Shown here piece after piece: positions 50,360-58,724 of a stretch of DNA of 64,000 bases. Under the pieces are notes generated by a model, which was not told where the DNA came from, did not search any database, and saw nothing but the letters and a program-made list of their open reading frames with translations. The first letter of the stretch is position 1. Every line of letters begins with the position of its first letter. The stretch lies in the NCBI GenBank assembly GCA_902777335.1, contig CACYTF010000006.1, positions 1 to 64,000 of the forward strand, read 5' to 3'. The stretch comes from an uncultured Eubacteriales bacterium. GTDB taxonomy: Bacteria; Bacillota; Clostridia; Christensenellales; Aristaeellaceae. Both the position numbers and the translations under genes were made by a program.

Positions 50360-51961
50360 ATGCTGAAGGTCCTGGTAAAAAAGCAGCTCTCGGAGGTGTT
50401 CAAGGGCTACTTCTACGACGCGAAGAAGAACCGGATGCGCTCGAAGGGCGCCATCGCCTGCTGGTTCGTGTTCTTCGCGCTGATCATGGTGGGCATGCTG
50501 GGCGGCATATTCACGGCCCTCTCCCTGTCCATGTGCGGCGGGCTCACCCAGGCGGGCATGGGCTGGCTGTACTTTCTGCTGATGGGCGGCGTGTCGATAT
50601 TCCTGGGGGCGTTCGGCAGCGTGTTCAACACCTATTCCGGGCTGTACCTGGCCAAGGACAACGACCTTCTGCTGTCGCTGCCCATACCGGTGCGCACCAT
50701 CATGGCCGCCCGGCTGATCAACGTGTACCTGCTGGGCGCGATGTACGCGGCGACGGTGCTGATACCGGCGCTGATCGTCTACTGGGTCGTGGCCGGCGCG
50801 ACGGTGGCGCGGGTGGTCTGCGGCGTCGTACTGCTGGCGACCGTCACGTTCATCGTGCTGCTGCTCTCCTGCGCGCTGGGCTGGGTGGTGGCCAAGATCA
50901 GCCTGCGCCTGAAGAACAAGAGCTTCGTGACGGTGCTGGTCTCGCTGCTGTTCATCGGCGGCTACTACTTCTTCTACTTCAAGGCCAACGACCTGATCCG
51001 CGACATCATCGCCAACGCCCAGACCTACGGCGCGCGCATCCGGGGCGCGGCCTATGGGCTGTACCTGTTCGGCCGGATCGGCGAGGGCGACCGGGCCGCG
51101 GCCGCGATCTACGCCGCCGCTGTCGCGGCGCTGTGCGCGGGGGTCTGGGCCGTGATGTCCCGCAGCTTCCTGAGCATCGCCACGGCCACCGGCGGCGTCA
51201 GCCGGGTCCGCTACGTGGAAAAGCCGGTCCGGCAGAAGACGGTCTTCGGCGCGCTGCTGGGCAAGGAGCTGGCCCGGTTCGCCTCCAGCCCGAACTACAT
51301 GCTGAACTGCGGCCTGGGCGTGCTGCTCATCCCCGCCTGCGGCGTGCTGCTGCTGATCAAGGGCGCGGAAATCTGCCAGGCCCTGGACAAGGCGCTGGCC
51401 GGCCGCCCGGGCAGCGCCGCCGTGCTGGTCTGCACGGCGCTCTGCCTGGCCTCGTCGATGAACGACATGGCCGCCCCGGCGGTGTCGCTGGAGGGCAGGA
51501 GCCTGTGGATCCCCCAGTCCCTGCCGGTGACGCCCCGGCTGGCGCTGCGGGCGAAGCTGGCGCTCCAGCTGCTGCTGACCGGCCTGCCGATGGCCTTCGC
51601 CGCCGTCTGCGCCGCCATCGCCGTGCCCGCCGCGCCCGCGGCGAAGGCCCTGCTCTGCGCAACGCCCCTGATCTACGCCGCGTTTTCCGCCGCGTTCAAC
51701 ACGACCATCGGCGTCCGGATGCCGCTTCTGCGCTGGACCAGCGAGCTCGCCCCGATCAAGCAGAGCGGCGCGGTCAGCATCGCGATGTTCGGCAGCTGGG
51801 GCTTCTGCGTGGTGTTGGCGGGTCTGTACCTGCTGATCGGCTACCGGCTCGGCCCCGCCCTCTACCTGGCGCTCGCCGCCGCCCTGTTCGCCGCCACCGC
51901 CCTGCTGCTGCTGCGCTGGCTGGACACGAAGGGCAGCCGCGTCTTCGCGGAGCTGACATGA
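50360..51961 (+). CDS. ABC exporter permease (large, about 12 membrane helices)
   Basis: A 533-aa membrane protein starting right after the ATPase stop. Repeated hydrophobic segments (IACWFVFFALIMVGMLGGIF, GWLYFLLMGGVSIFLGAFGSV, AATVLIPALIVYWVVAGATV and others) and a cytoplasmic stretch rich in basic residues in the middle. No extracellular domain. Similar permeases are paired with this ATPase type in Bacillota. The stop overlaps the start of a REP pair. Confidence 0.85.
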   Translation: MLKVLVKKQLSEVFKGYFYDAKKNRMRSKGAIACWFVFFALIMVGMLGGIFTALSLSMCGGLTQAGMGWLYFLLMGGVSIFLGAFGSVFNTYSGLYLAKDNDLLLSLPIPVRTIMAARLINVYLLGAMYAATVLIPALIVYWVVAGATVARVVCGVVLLATVTFIVLLLSCALGWVVAKISLRLKNKSFVTVLVSLLFIGGYYFFYFKANDLIRDIIANAQTYGARIRGAAYGLYLFGRIGEGDRAAAAIYAAAVAALCAGVWAVMSRSFLSIATATGGVSRVRYVEKPVRQKTVFGALLGKELARFASSPNYMLNCGLGVLLIPACGVLLLIKGAEICQALDKALAGRPGSAAVLVCTALCLASSMNDMAAPAVSLEGRSLWIPQSLPVTPRLALRAKLALQLLLTGLPMAFAAVCAAIAVPAAPAAKALLCATPLIYAAFSAAFNTTIGVRMPLLRWTSELAPIKQSGAVSIAMFGSWGFCVVLAGLYLLIGYRLGPALYLALAAALFAATALLLLRWLDTKGSRVFAELT

Positions 51962-51962
51962 C

Positions 51963-52040
51963 AAAAGATGACAGCGGGGACGGTTCTCGCTGTCATCTTT
52001 TCATCCGATGACAGCGGGGACGGTTCTCATTGTCATCTTT
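51963..52040. repeat. REP pair between convergent genes
   Basis: Two units in the same orientation, 51963-52001 and 52007-52040. Unit 1 has a perfect 13-bp stem AAAAGATGACAGC/GCTGTCATCTTTT enclosing the loop GGGGACGGTTCTC. Unit 2 has the same core with CATT in the right arm. They sit exactly between the exporter and esterase stops and could terminate both. Confidence 0.85.
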
Positions 52041-53168
52041 CTACATGTCCGGCGCGTATTCCGTCACGGTGATCGCGTCGTTGCCGGCCAGCGCCGGGCG
52101 ATCCTTCGTCCGCTTCAGGCAGGCGTCGAACAGCTCCAGGTGGCATTTGCACAGGTTTTCATGCATGGCGTCCGCGTCCAGCCTGCCGACCATCCAGCCG
52201 ACGCGGATGCGGTGCTTCATGTCCGAAAAGCCCACGTGCTGCATGTCCCGGAACAGCACCCTGTAGACGGGCTTCGTGTGCCTCAGGAACACCCGGGTCA
52301 CGATGGTCGCGTTGCCCCTGCAGCTGACCTGCATGAACGGCTTCTCCAGCACGTCGCTCCGGTAGTCGCCGAACAGCGCGCCGTCGATGTTCACGCCGCA
52401 GACGAATTCCGGCTCCCGCAGGCACAGCGCGTAGGCCGTGTCGCCGCCGAAGGAGTGGCCGGCGGCGCCGATGCCCCGGTCAAAGTCGATCCGGTCGGTC
52501 AGATGCCGCCTGGCGTACCCTACCGCGGCCTTCGTGTCCTTCACCCATTCCTCCACCCGACCCATCAGGAACCGGCAGTATTTGTTCTGAAAGGCGTCGA
52601 ACCGCCGGGCCAGCTCCGCGTCGCCGCCCTTCGCCCGGGTCAGCTTCAGCGCGGCAAGCGCGCCGCCGAGGAACGGCTGGTAGGTCTTTTTGGTGAGACT
52701 TTTCTCGTAATACAGGCACGTGCCGTCGTCAAACTCGGTGCACAGGCCCTCCAGCGAATGGGCCACCGACAGCACCACGTAGCCGTGGGACGCCAGCTCG
52801 ATGCACAGGAAGGAGTTGCCCTCCCGGTAGGAGTTGTAGCCGTGGTGAAACACGATCAGCGGGAACCGCCGGCCCGGGACCGGCGGCGCGTCCACGAAGC
52901 ATTCCGACCGGTTCTCCCCCGCCGCCTCCATCTGATCGTAGTTCAGCGGAACCATGAAGGCCTTGCGGATCGCCCCGGCCATGTTTCTCGACATCTGCGC
53001 CGCCGGCCTGCAGCCCGCCTCCGCGCCCTTTGTCACCGGGTAGTACGCCCGGCACGCCACGCTGCGCATCGTGCCGGGCCGCAAGAGCTCCTCCCGGTCG
53101 TCCGCGACGGTATAGGTCAGCGTCCCGACCGCGTATTCGCCGGTCGGCTTCGGAAAAGCGCGCTTCAT
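52041..53168 (-). CDS. PAF-acetylhydrolase-like alpha/beta hydrolase
   Basis: A 375-aa cytosolic esterase. FPLIVFHHGYNSYREGNSF forms the oxyanion region, GHSFGG (GxSxG) carries the nucleophile Ser, NIDGALFGDY the likely Asp region, and a DMQHVGFSDM segment the His. The pattern fits the PAF-AH_p_II family, which cleaves short acyl groups from phospholipids or other esters. The substrate is unknown. It lies 42 nt after the GH4 gene on the same strand, so it may deacylate the same sugar or glycan substrates. Confidence 0.8.
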   Translation of the reverse strand: MKRAFPKPTGEYAVGTLTYTVADDREELLRPGTMRSVACRAYYPVTKGAEAGCRPAAQMSRNMAGAIRKAFMVPLNYDQMEAAGENRSECFVDAPPVPGRRFPLIVFHHGYNSYREGNSFLCIELASHGYVVLSVAHSLEGLCTEFDDGTCLYYEKSLTKKTYQPFLGGALAALKLTRAKGGDAELARRFDAFQNKYCRFLMGRVEEWVKDTKAAVGYARRHLTDRIDFDRGIGAAGHSFGGDTAYALCLREPEFVCGVNIDGALFGDYRSDVLEKPFMQVSCRGNATIVTRVFLRHTKPVYRVLFRDMQHVGFSDMKHRIRVGWMVGRLDADAMHENLCKCHLELFDACLKRTKDRPALAGNDAITVTEYAPDM

Positions 53169-53210
53169 GGCCGGTCCCCCTTTGTCGGTATCAGCAGGTG
53201 AAAAGGCAGG

Positions 53211-54605
53211 TCACCTGAACCAGCCCTTGGGCAGGTATTGGCGCTGGTTTTCCAGCATGTCGTCGAACAGCCTTTGGCCGTCGCGCAGGGTCACCCCGGC
53301 CAGCTGCGGGTCGTTCATGAAGGTGGTGAAGCCCAGCGCGCGGTCGCAGGTCAGCGCGGCGGTCAGGGTGTTCTCCTGGTTGTAGACGTGCCGCGCCACC
53401 AGCGGCAGCAGGTTGTTCGGCAGGGCCCCGGCGAACACGGGCTCCACGCGGTCCGCGCCGAACAGGGCGTTGGTCTCCACCACCGCACCCAGCGGCAGGT
53501 TCGGGATCTGCCCCCGGTTGGGAATGTTCACGTTGCTCACCCGGTCCCCCAGGCCCAGCACGGCCTTCAAGAGCAGGTGGCCTTCCTCGCCGGAGGGCGT
53601 CAGCTTCAGCGCCTGCGCGCCGGAAATCAGATCGTCGGAGCGCTTCAGCCGATCGGCCAGGTCCTTTTCGCGCCAGGCCACGGGGGTCAGCTGGAACATC
53701 CATTCCCGCACGGTCTGCGGGTCGCGGGTGTACCACGGCGCGGTGAACTCGGCCAGGTGGCGGTCGCCCGCGGCGGCGATCGCGCCGTAGCGGCGGAACA
53801 GGTCGAACTTCACGCGGTGGGCGCACTTGAAGTGGTTGTTCATCCAGTTGTCGTCGCCGCCCGCCTCGTAGCCGGTCTCGGCGTACTTCTCGGCGAACCG
53901 CGCGTACAGCGGCATCAGGTCCAGGCCCCTGTAGCTGGCCCGGGTCAGCCAGGTGAAGTGGTTGATGCCCGTGACCGTGGTGTACAGTTCCTGCCGGGTG
54001 ACGCCGGGGATGCCGCACTCGCCCTCCAGCATCTCGCACAGCAGCTTCTGCGTGCCGAACACCTCGTGGCAGCAGCCGAAGGCCTTGATCTGCGGGAACA
54101 CGTGGTACAGGGTGCGCACGCACAGGCTCATGGGGTTGGTGTAGTTGATCACCCAGGCCCCCGGCGCGCAGGAACGTATCGCCTCGCCGATCTCCACGAA
54201 CATGGGAACGGTGCGCATGGCGCGCATGAAGCCGCCCGCGCCCACGGTGTCGCCCACGGGCTGGTACACGCCCACGCGCTCCGGCAGGTGCACGTCCGAG
54301 CGCATCTCGGCAAACGTGCCCGGCAATATCGATATGACCACGAAGTCCGCGCCGGTCAGCGCTTCCCGCAAACTGCCGGAGACCTCGTACTTCCACCGGG
54401 AGGCGGCGTCGGGATGGGCGCTGATCTGATTGCCGATGATCTCGTTGCGCCGCGCGGCGGAGGCGTCGATGTCGTACAGCTTCACCACGCCGCACATCGA
54501 TGCGTCCATCGCCAGATCCGTCATAAAGCCCCACGCCCACCCGCGCGAGCCGCCGCCGATGTAGGCCACGTTCAGCGCCCGGGCGCGTTTTTCCATGTCG
54601 TTCAC
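53211..54605 (-). CDS. GH4 family glycosidase with CHEV motif (alpha-galacturonidase-like)
   Basis: A 464-aa NAD- and metal-dependent glycosidase. The Rossmann start is AYIGGGSRGWAWG. NYTNPMS and the active-site motif GCCHEVFG follow, with the metal-site GINHFTWL. In GH4 the CH-x-V type motif separates activities: CHSV for alpha-glucosidases/galactosidases, CHEV for galacturonidases (LplD type). So alpha-galacturonidase is the best guess. GTG at 54605 lies 8 nt after AGGAGG; an in-frame ATG lies at 54596. It hydrolyses by an oxidation-elimination route using NAD. Confidence 0.85.
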   Translation of the reverse strand: MNDMEKRARALNVAYIGGGSRGWAWGFMTDLAMDASMCGVVKLYDIDASAARRNEIIGNQISAHPDAASRWKYEVSGSLREALTGADFVVISILPGTFAEMRSDVHLPERVGVYQPVGDTVGAGGFMRAMRTVPMFVEIGEAIRSCAPGAWVINYTNPMSLCVRTLYHVFPQIKAFGCCHEVFGTQKLLCEMLEGECGIPGVTRQELYTTVTGINHFTWLTRASYRGLDLMPLYARFAEKYAETGYEAGGDDNWMNNHFKCAHRVKFDLFRRYGAIAAAGDRHLAEFTAPWYTRDPQTVREWMFQLTPVAWREKDLADRLKRSDDLISGAQALKLTPSGEEGHLLLKAVLGLGDRVSNVNIPNRGQIPNLPLGAVVETNALFGADRVEPVFAGALPNNLLPLVARHVYNQENTLTAALTCDRALGFTTFMNDPQLAGVTLRDGQRLFDDMLENQRQYLPKGWFR

Positions 54606-54621
54606 ATCTCATTCCTCCTGT

Positions 54622-54700
54622 AAAGATGACAGCGGGGACGGTTCTCGCTGTCATCTTTTTGCCCTTTGGATGACAGTGGGGACGGTTCTCGCTGTCATCT
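54622..54700. repeat. REP pair left of the RAYT gene
   Basis: Units at 54622-54658 and 54669-54700, both with GGGGACGGTTCTC on the plus strand inside GATGACAG...CTGTCATC arms. The second overlaps the stop codon of the transposase gene (TGA of the minus strand lies within GATGACAG). Confidence 0.88.
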
Positions 54701-55438
54701 TTTTGCCTTCTGAATGATCCCCCGGCTGATGCCGGTCAGTCTCTCGATCTGTCGGATGGACAGCCCTTCCTCCAACAGTTGCTGCAGCGCGGCGTCCCGA
54801 CCCTTCCTGTCCAGCGATTGCAGCGACGACCCGCTTTCCGCGTTCAAGCACTCCGCGATCATCTCCCGGGCCCAGGCATCGCCCCGCTTCGGCGTTTCGT
54901 ACTCCAGGCACACGTCCTCATTGGCCGCGTTGACAAATCGCCTGTACTGTTCTTCATCGCCTATCAGCGCCCGCACCAGAGCGAGCTCCATCATTTTCGT
55001 CGGATGCGCATACAGGCCATAGCTGCTCCACGCATAGTCCGCCGCCGGGCAGATCCCCGCGTTCCGCGGATTGTTGAGGATATAGCGAAACACCGTCAGC
55101 AGGTAGGACTCATCCTCCACCGCCTCGCTCAGATAGCGGTCCTGAAACAGATGTCCCTGGCGCTTGTACCGACGGTTGTAGTACTGGGAATAGCTGACGC
55201 CCAGCTTCTTCATCAGCAGGCTGACGTGATCTTTCCCGTCATGGACCAGCAGGTGAACGTGGTTCTCCATCAGGCAATAGGCACACACGCCCACATCCTG
55301 TTCCAGGCAATAGCGCTCCAGCCTGTTCAGAAAAAACAGGTAATCCTCCCTCGCCTCAAACAGGATCTGCTTCCCGATGCCCCGGACGATCAAATGAAAA
55401 TACCCCGATTCGCTCTTGGTTCTCGCTTGTCTTGGCAT
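54695..55438 (-). CDS. REP-associated tyrosine transposase (RAYT, Y1_Tnp)
   Basis: A 247-aa HUH-type transposase. YFHLIVRGIGKQILFE opens the Y1 domain. MENHVHLLVH is the HUH motif (HxH) and SYSQYYNRRYKRQGHLFQDRY contains the catalytic Tyr region. A C-terminal helix-turn-helix (LSIRQIERLTGISRGIIQKAKR) is the usual RAYT tail. It is flanked by REP pairs in opposite orientation (54622-54700 and 55506-55581), and its stop codon is inside a REP. RAYTs are single-copy housekeeping-like transposases that recognise REP hairpins. ATG at 55438 is preferred (AGAAG just upstream); MKEKMYM at 55456 is an alternative. Confidence 0.92.
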   Translation of the reverse strand: MPRQARTKSESGYFHLIVRGIGKQILFEAREDYLFFLNRLERYCLEQDVGVCAYCLMENHVHLLVHDGKDHVSLLMKKLGVSYSQYYNRRYKRQGHLFQDRYLSEAVEDESYLLTVFRYILNNPRNAGICPAADYAWSSYGLYAHPTKMMELALVRALIGDEEQYRRFVNAANEDVCLEYETPKRGDAWAREMIAECLNAESGSSLQSLDRKGRDAALQQLLEEGLSIRQIERLTGISRGIIQKAKR

Positions 55439-55505
55439 GTACATCTTCTCTTTCATCTGTATTCTGGAATGAGAATAACATACAACCCGTGTTGTGTCAA
55501 CAAAA

Positions 55506-55581
55506 AGATGACAGCGAGAACCGTCCCCACTGTCATCTGCTGTCAAAAAGATGACAGTGAGAACCGTCCCCGGTGTCATCT
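55506..55581. repeat. REP pair right of the RAYT gene
   Basis: Units at 55506-55538 and 55549-55581 with GAGAACCGTCCCC on the plus strand, inverted relative to the pair at 54622-54700. Confidence 0.88.
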
Positions 55582-55586
55582 AATTG

Positions 55587-55615
55587 TTTACTCCTTTCCT
55601 GATTTGTGCTATAAT
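55587..55615 (+). promoter_or_regulatory. Promoter of the AT-rich secreted-protein gene
   Basis: TTTACT (55587-55592), 17 nt, TATAAT (55610-55615). It starts 6 nt after the REP pair. A leader of about 145 nt precedes the ATG. Confidence 0.6.
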
Positions 55616-55766
55616 GCCCTTAGTGGGCACAGATCGCCCAATGGAACCACCTCCTTTCGAGGTCGAATACTCTCCAGCTTGGTGCTATTCATATACAGCC
55701 GGAGGGCAAATGGTTCGTATACATACAGAAAACAATTCACATATAGGACTTAAGGTGTAATTAATT

Positions 55767-56819
55767 ATGAAGTTGAAACTGAGTGCTACTCTGTTGTTTA
55801 TATGGTTTGTCAGTATGCTTCTGCTTAATGCTCTTGCCCTGTCCGTCACGCAGGAAGATGTTCAGCAAATCATATTATCTTCTGGCCTCATCACCCTGCG
55901 AACACCCGTTTCCCACGTCATATTTCAAGATGACAGTGTATGGTTCTCCGATGCGGACGGAAACGATCGGATACGTCTGTCACAGATGCCATCCTTGGCA
56001 TCTGTTAGAGATGTGATTTTGCGTGCCATACAATCCGATGAGCCGTCAGTTTCAGAGCATTGGAAAATGCACACCTTTTGGGATAAAGATGGTATCTGGG
56101 TATTTTGCACAGATGGATTCAGAAAAGAAACAGTTACATTTAAAGGACGGTTTTGGTATATTTGTAATGACCGTGTCATAGCCTTAGGCCGCTACTCCGA
56201 CAATATTTCTGACTTCGGTCTGACCGAATCGATACCCCGTCTGTTTTACTGCGAAACATATTCCAATGACATGATTGATCTGCATGTTGCAATATTGGAA
56301 GAGAATGTTCCGGTTGTCTCCACATATGAAGGAATGAGTGTATCTGAACAATTTGGTGTTCTTACTGTGCATTCTCAAAATCATTCAGAAGATTCAGAGC
56401 CTGTTATTATATCAGTGAATCACGGAAAACTATATGAGGTTGCCGGCTCATTTATTGACAAAGACACTGTTGACAGTCTGCCCGGTCTAGATCATGTTTT
56501 TGACATGATGTTTGATGATCCAATAACAGAGTTTGATAGTACCCCATTAGAGAAAGATATTAAATTTATATCGTTTATTTACTATCCTGTAGTTCCAAAG
56601 AGCGAAAGTATGGATCTACGCACTCTACATGGAGCAGTTGCAGTCAATTTCAGCTATCAATATGCTGGTTTTCCGGCTCAAAATTGTCATTTCTACATAT
56701 GGATTGATTCTAATGGCACCGCCCATCCTGATATGGGATTGGATTCCGTAGCAGCAATCTATGAGGGAATTGCTTCTCCTATCAAGAGTATAGGTTTACC
56801 AATCATTTATCCAGGATAG
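55767..56819 (+). CDS. Exported protein of unknown function, AT-rich
   Basis: A 350-aa protein with a signal sequence or N-terminal anchor (LSATLLFIWFVSMLLLNALAL) and a long beta-rich ectodomain without recognised motifs. Base composition is clearly lower in GC than all flanking genes, and codon use differs (many A/T-ending codons), so transfer is likely. AAGGTG lies 9 nt before the ATG. REP units touch both sides: the next REP begins 1 nt after the stop. No function assigned. Confidence 0.7.
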   Translation: MKLKLSATLLFIWFVSMLLLNALALSVTQEDVQQIILSSGLITLRTPVSHVIFQDDSVWFSDADGNDRIRLSQMPSLASVRDVILRAIQSDEPSVSEHWKMHTFWDKDGIWVFCTDGFRKETVTFKGRFWYICNDRVIALGRYSDNISDFGLTESIPRLFYCETYSNDMIDLHVAILEENVPVVSTYEGMSVSEQFGVLTVHSQNHSEDSEPVIISVNHGKLYEVAGSFIDKDTVDSLPGLDHVFDMMFDDPITEFDSTPLEKDIKFISFIYYPVVPKSESMDLRTLHGAVAVNFSYQYAGFPAQNCHFYIWIDSNGTAHPDMGLDSVAAIYEGIASPIKSIGLPIIYPG

Positions 56820-56911
56820 GATGACACTGGGGACGGTTCTCATTGTCATCTTTATACACAGCCTTTCTGCGAAAGGCACCGTGTGACACCGGGGACGGTT
56901 CTCGCTGTCAT
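56820..56911. repeat. Two REP units
   Basis: Units at 56820-56850 (GATGACACTGGGGACGGTTC, then TCATTGTCATC) and about 56884-56911 (TGACACCGGGGACGGTTCTC, then GCTGTCA). They lie between the AT-rich gene and the HAD gene. Confidence 0.85.
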
Positions 56912-56922
56912 CTTTCTTGTTC

Positions 56923-56952
56923 TTGACCTCGACACATCCTCTGATATATAAT
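56923..56952 (+). promoter_or_regulatory. Promoter of the HAD phosphatase gene
   Basis: TTGACC (56923-56928), 18 nt, TATAAT (56947-56952), 46 nt before the ATG. Confidence 0.65.
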
Positions 56953-56998
56953 CTGTATACAAGGCAGGCGCGGGTTCGCGCCTTTACGGAGGTTTCTT

Positions 56999-57823
56999 AT
57001 GAACAGGAAGTGCATTTTTCTCGATATCGACGGCACGCTGACCCCGGCGGGCAGCAACCGTCCCCCGGAGAGCGCCCTCAAGGCCATTCGGGCCGCGCAG
57101 GCGAAGGGCCACAGGATATTTCTGTGCACAGGCCGCAACCCGGACATGCTGGCCCCGGTGCTGGCCTACGGCTTCGACGGCGCGGTGGCCTGCGCCGGCG
57201 GCCGCGTGTTCGCGGGCGACCGGGTGCTGTACGACCACCCGATGCCCGCCGCGGACCGGGACGTCGCCCTCCGGCTTTTGAAGGAGAACGGCGTGTTCCG
57301 CACCATCGAGGCGGTGGACGCCACCTACGGCGACGAGGATCTGGGCGATTTCCTGGCCCAAGCCGGGGAGGGCAACAGCGAGCTGGTGCGCTGGCGCAAG
57401 GCGCTGGCGGAGCAGCTGAACATCCGCCCGATGGCCCAGTACGACGGCCGCCCCATCTACAAGGTGGTGTTCATGTGCACCGAGGCCGGGCAGCTGGAGC
57501 CCGCCCGGGCGGCGCTGGAAAAGGACTATCACTTCGTGGTGCAGGACGTGGCCGCCCACCACTGCCTCAACGGCGAAATCATCCACCGCGCCTTCGACAA
57601 GGGCAAGGGCGTGCGCATCGTGGCGGAGGCCTTCGGCTTCGACATCGCCGATACCCTGGGCTTCGGCGACAGCATGAACGACCTGGAGATGATCCAGACC
57701 GTGGGCACCTCCGTCTGCATGGACAACGGCAGCCCCGCCCTGAAGCAGATCAGCACCCTCGTCTGCCCCGCCGTGGAGAACGACGGCCTGACCTGGGCCT
57801 TCGAGAAGCTGGGGCTTGTCTGA
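56999..57823 (+). CDS. HAD-superfamily Cof-type phosphatase
   Basis: A 274-aa cytosolic phosphatase. FLDIDGTLT (D9, D11) is motif I with nucleophile and acid Asp. FLCTGRNP is motif II, the Lys of motif III lies in FDKGKGVRI, and GFGDSMNDLEM is motif IV. A C2-type cap lies between. Cof-like enzymes dephosphorylate sugar phosphates, pyridoxal phosphate or FMN; the substrate is not known. ACGGAGG precedes the ATG. Confidence 0.92.
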   Translation: MNRKCIFLDIDGTLTPAGSNRPPESALKAIRAAQAKGHRIFLCTGRNPDMLAPVLAYGFDGAVACAGGRVFAGDRVLYDHPMPAADRDVALRLLKENGVFRTIEAVDATYGDEDLGDFLAQAGEGNSELVRWRKALAEQLNIRPMAQYDGRPIYKVVFMCTEAGQLEPARAALEKDYHFVVQDVAAHHCLNGEIIHRAFDKGKGVRIVAEAFGFDIADTLGFGDSMNDLEMIQTVGTSVCMDNGSPALKQISTLVCPAVENDGLTWAFEKLGLV

Positions 57824-57828
57824 GTACG

Positions 57829-58066
57829 GATGACACCGGGGACGGTTTGCGTGGAAACAAACCATTTCGCACACCTGAGAGGGCTGTCTCAAAACGGACA
57901 AGCGTTCAAGCGTGTACATTTTGTAGGGGCGGCCATTGGCCGCCCCTACACATACTTCACGGACAAGCGTTCAAGCATGTACATCTTGGATGACAACGGG
58001 GACGGTTCTCGCTGTCATCCGGTATCAACAAAAAGATGACAATGAGAACCGTCCCCAGTGTCATCT
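57829..58066. repeat. REP units, a GTAGGGGCGGCC palindrome and a 27-bp direct repeat
   Basis: No gene in this stretch. It contains a half REP at 57829-57851 (GATGACACCGGGGACGGTTT); GGACAAGCGTTCAAGC... at 57896-57922 and again at 57961-57987, differing at a few bases; between them a perfect palindrome at 57923-57949 (GTAGGGGCGGCC ATT GGCCGCCCCTAC); a REP at 57989-58019; and an inverted REP at 58034-58066. Confidence 0.85.
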
Positions 58067-58076
58067 AAATTGGGTA

Positions 58077-58105
58077 TTGACAAAGCGCGGCATATGGTGT
58101 ATTAT
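58077..58105 (+). promoter_or_regulatory. Promoter of the tetR-flavodoxin operon
   Basis: TTGACA (58077-58082), 17 nt, TATTAT (58100-58105). Confidence 0.75.
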
Positions 58106-58113
58106 AATTCTCG

Positions 58114-58133
58114 TTGTATAACGCAAATTACAA
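58114..58133 (+). promoter_or_regulatory. Candidate TetR operator
   Basis: TTGTA, 10 nt, TACAA: an imperfect palindrome just downstream of -10 and before the SD. Its position fits autorepression by the TetR protein encoded next. Confidence 0.45.
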
Positions 58134-58145
58134 TACAAGGAGAGC

Positions 58146-58724
58146 ATGCGCATGCCGCCCAAGACAAGGGTCACAGAGGACATGATCATCGGCGCGGCCA
58201 TTGAAGTCGCCCGTCAAAGCGGGTTTGAGAGCATCAACGCCCGGACGGTTTCCGAGCGCCTGCACTGCTCCACGCAGCCGGTGATGTATCATTTTTCGAC
58301 CATCGACAATCTGAAGCGGGCCGCCTACGCGCGGGTCGACCGGCTGCACTCGGAGTACATGATGAATATACTGCCCGGGCAGGACCCGACCCTGGCCATC
58401 GGGCTGAACTACATCCGCTTCGCCGTGGATGAGCCGCAGCTCTTCCGCTTTCTGTTTCAGTCCGGATACGCGAAGGAAAACAGCCTGCTGGAGATGGTGG
58501 ATTCCGAGGAGCTGCTCCCGGTCCTTGCGGTGATGCGGGAAGGCGCGGGGCTGAGCCTGGAGAAGACCAAGGCCGTATTCATCACCGTGGCGATGTTCGC
58601 CCACGGGTACGCCAGCATCATCGCCAACAACCATCTGGAATACGACGAAAAGCTGATCGCGGAGCACCTTGAGCGCACATGGCGCGGCGCGGTGCTCGCG
58701 GCTGCTAAGGAGGAGATCGCGTGA
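58146..58724 (+). CDS. TetR/AcrR family transcriptional regulator
   Basis: A 192-aa repressor. N-terminal HTH: DMIIGAAIEVARQSGFESINARTVSERLHCSTQPVMYHF in the family pattern (residues 12-50; split here only by the helix turns). The C-terminal ligand domain is like TetR_C groups with YIRFAVDEPQLFRFLFQ. The start is 58146, or 58152 (MPPK) with CAAGGAG upstream. The next gene overlaps by 4 nt, so it controls and is co-translated with two flavodoxin-like proteins. Confidence 0.9.
   Translation: MRMPPKTRVTEDMIIGAAIEVARQSGFESINARTVSERLHCSTQPVMYHFSTIDNLKRAAYARVDRLHSEYMMNILPGQDPTLAIGLNYIRFAVDEPQLFRFLFQSGYAKENSLLEMVDSEELLPVLAVMREGAGLSLEKTKAVFITVAMFAHGYASIIANNHLEYDEKLIAEHLERTWRGAVLAAAKEEIA

Noticed and set aside
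51963-58066. CRISPR-like interpretation of the GGGGACGGTTCTC repeats
   Set aside because: Units are paired hairpins at gene ends with irregular spacing and changing orientation, and they bracket a RAYT gene. That fits REP elements.
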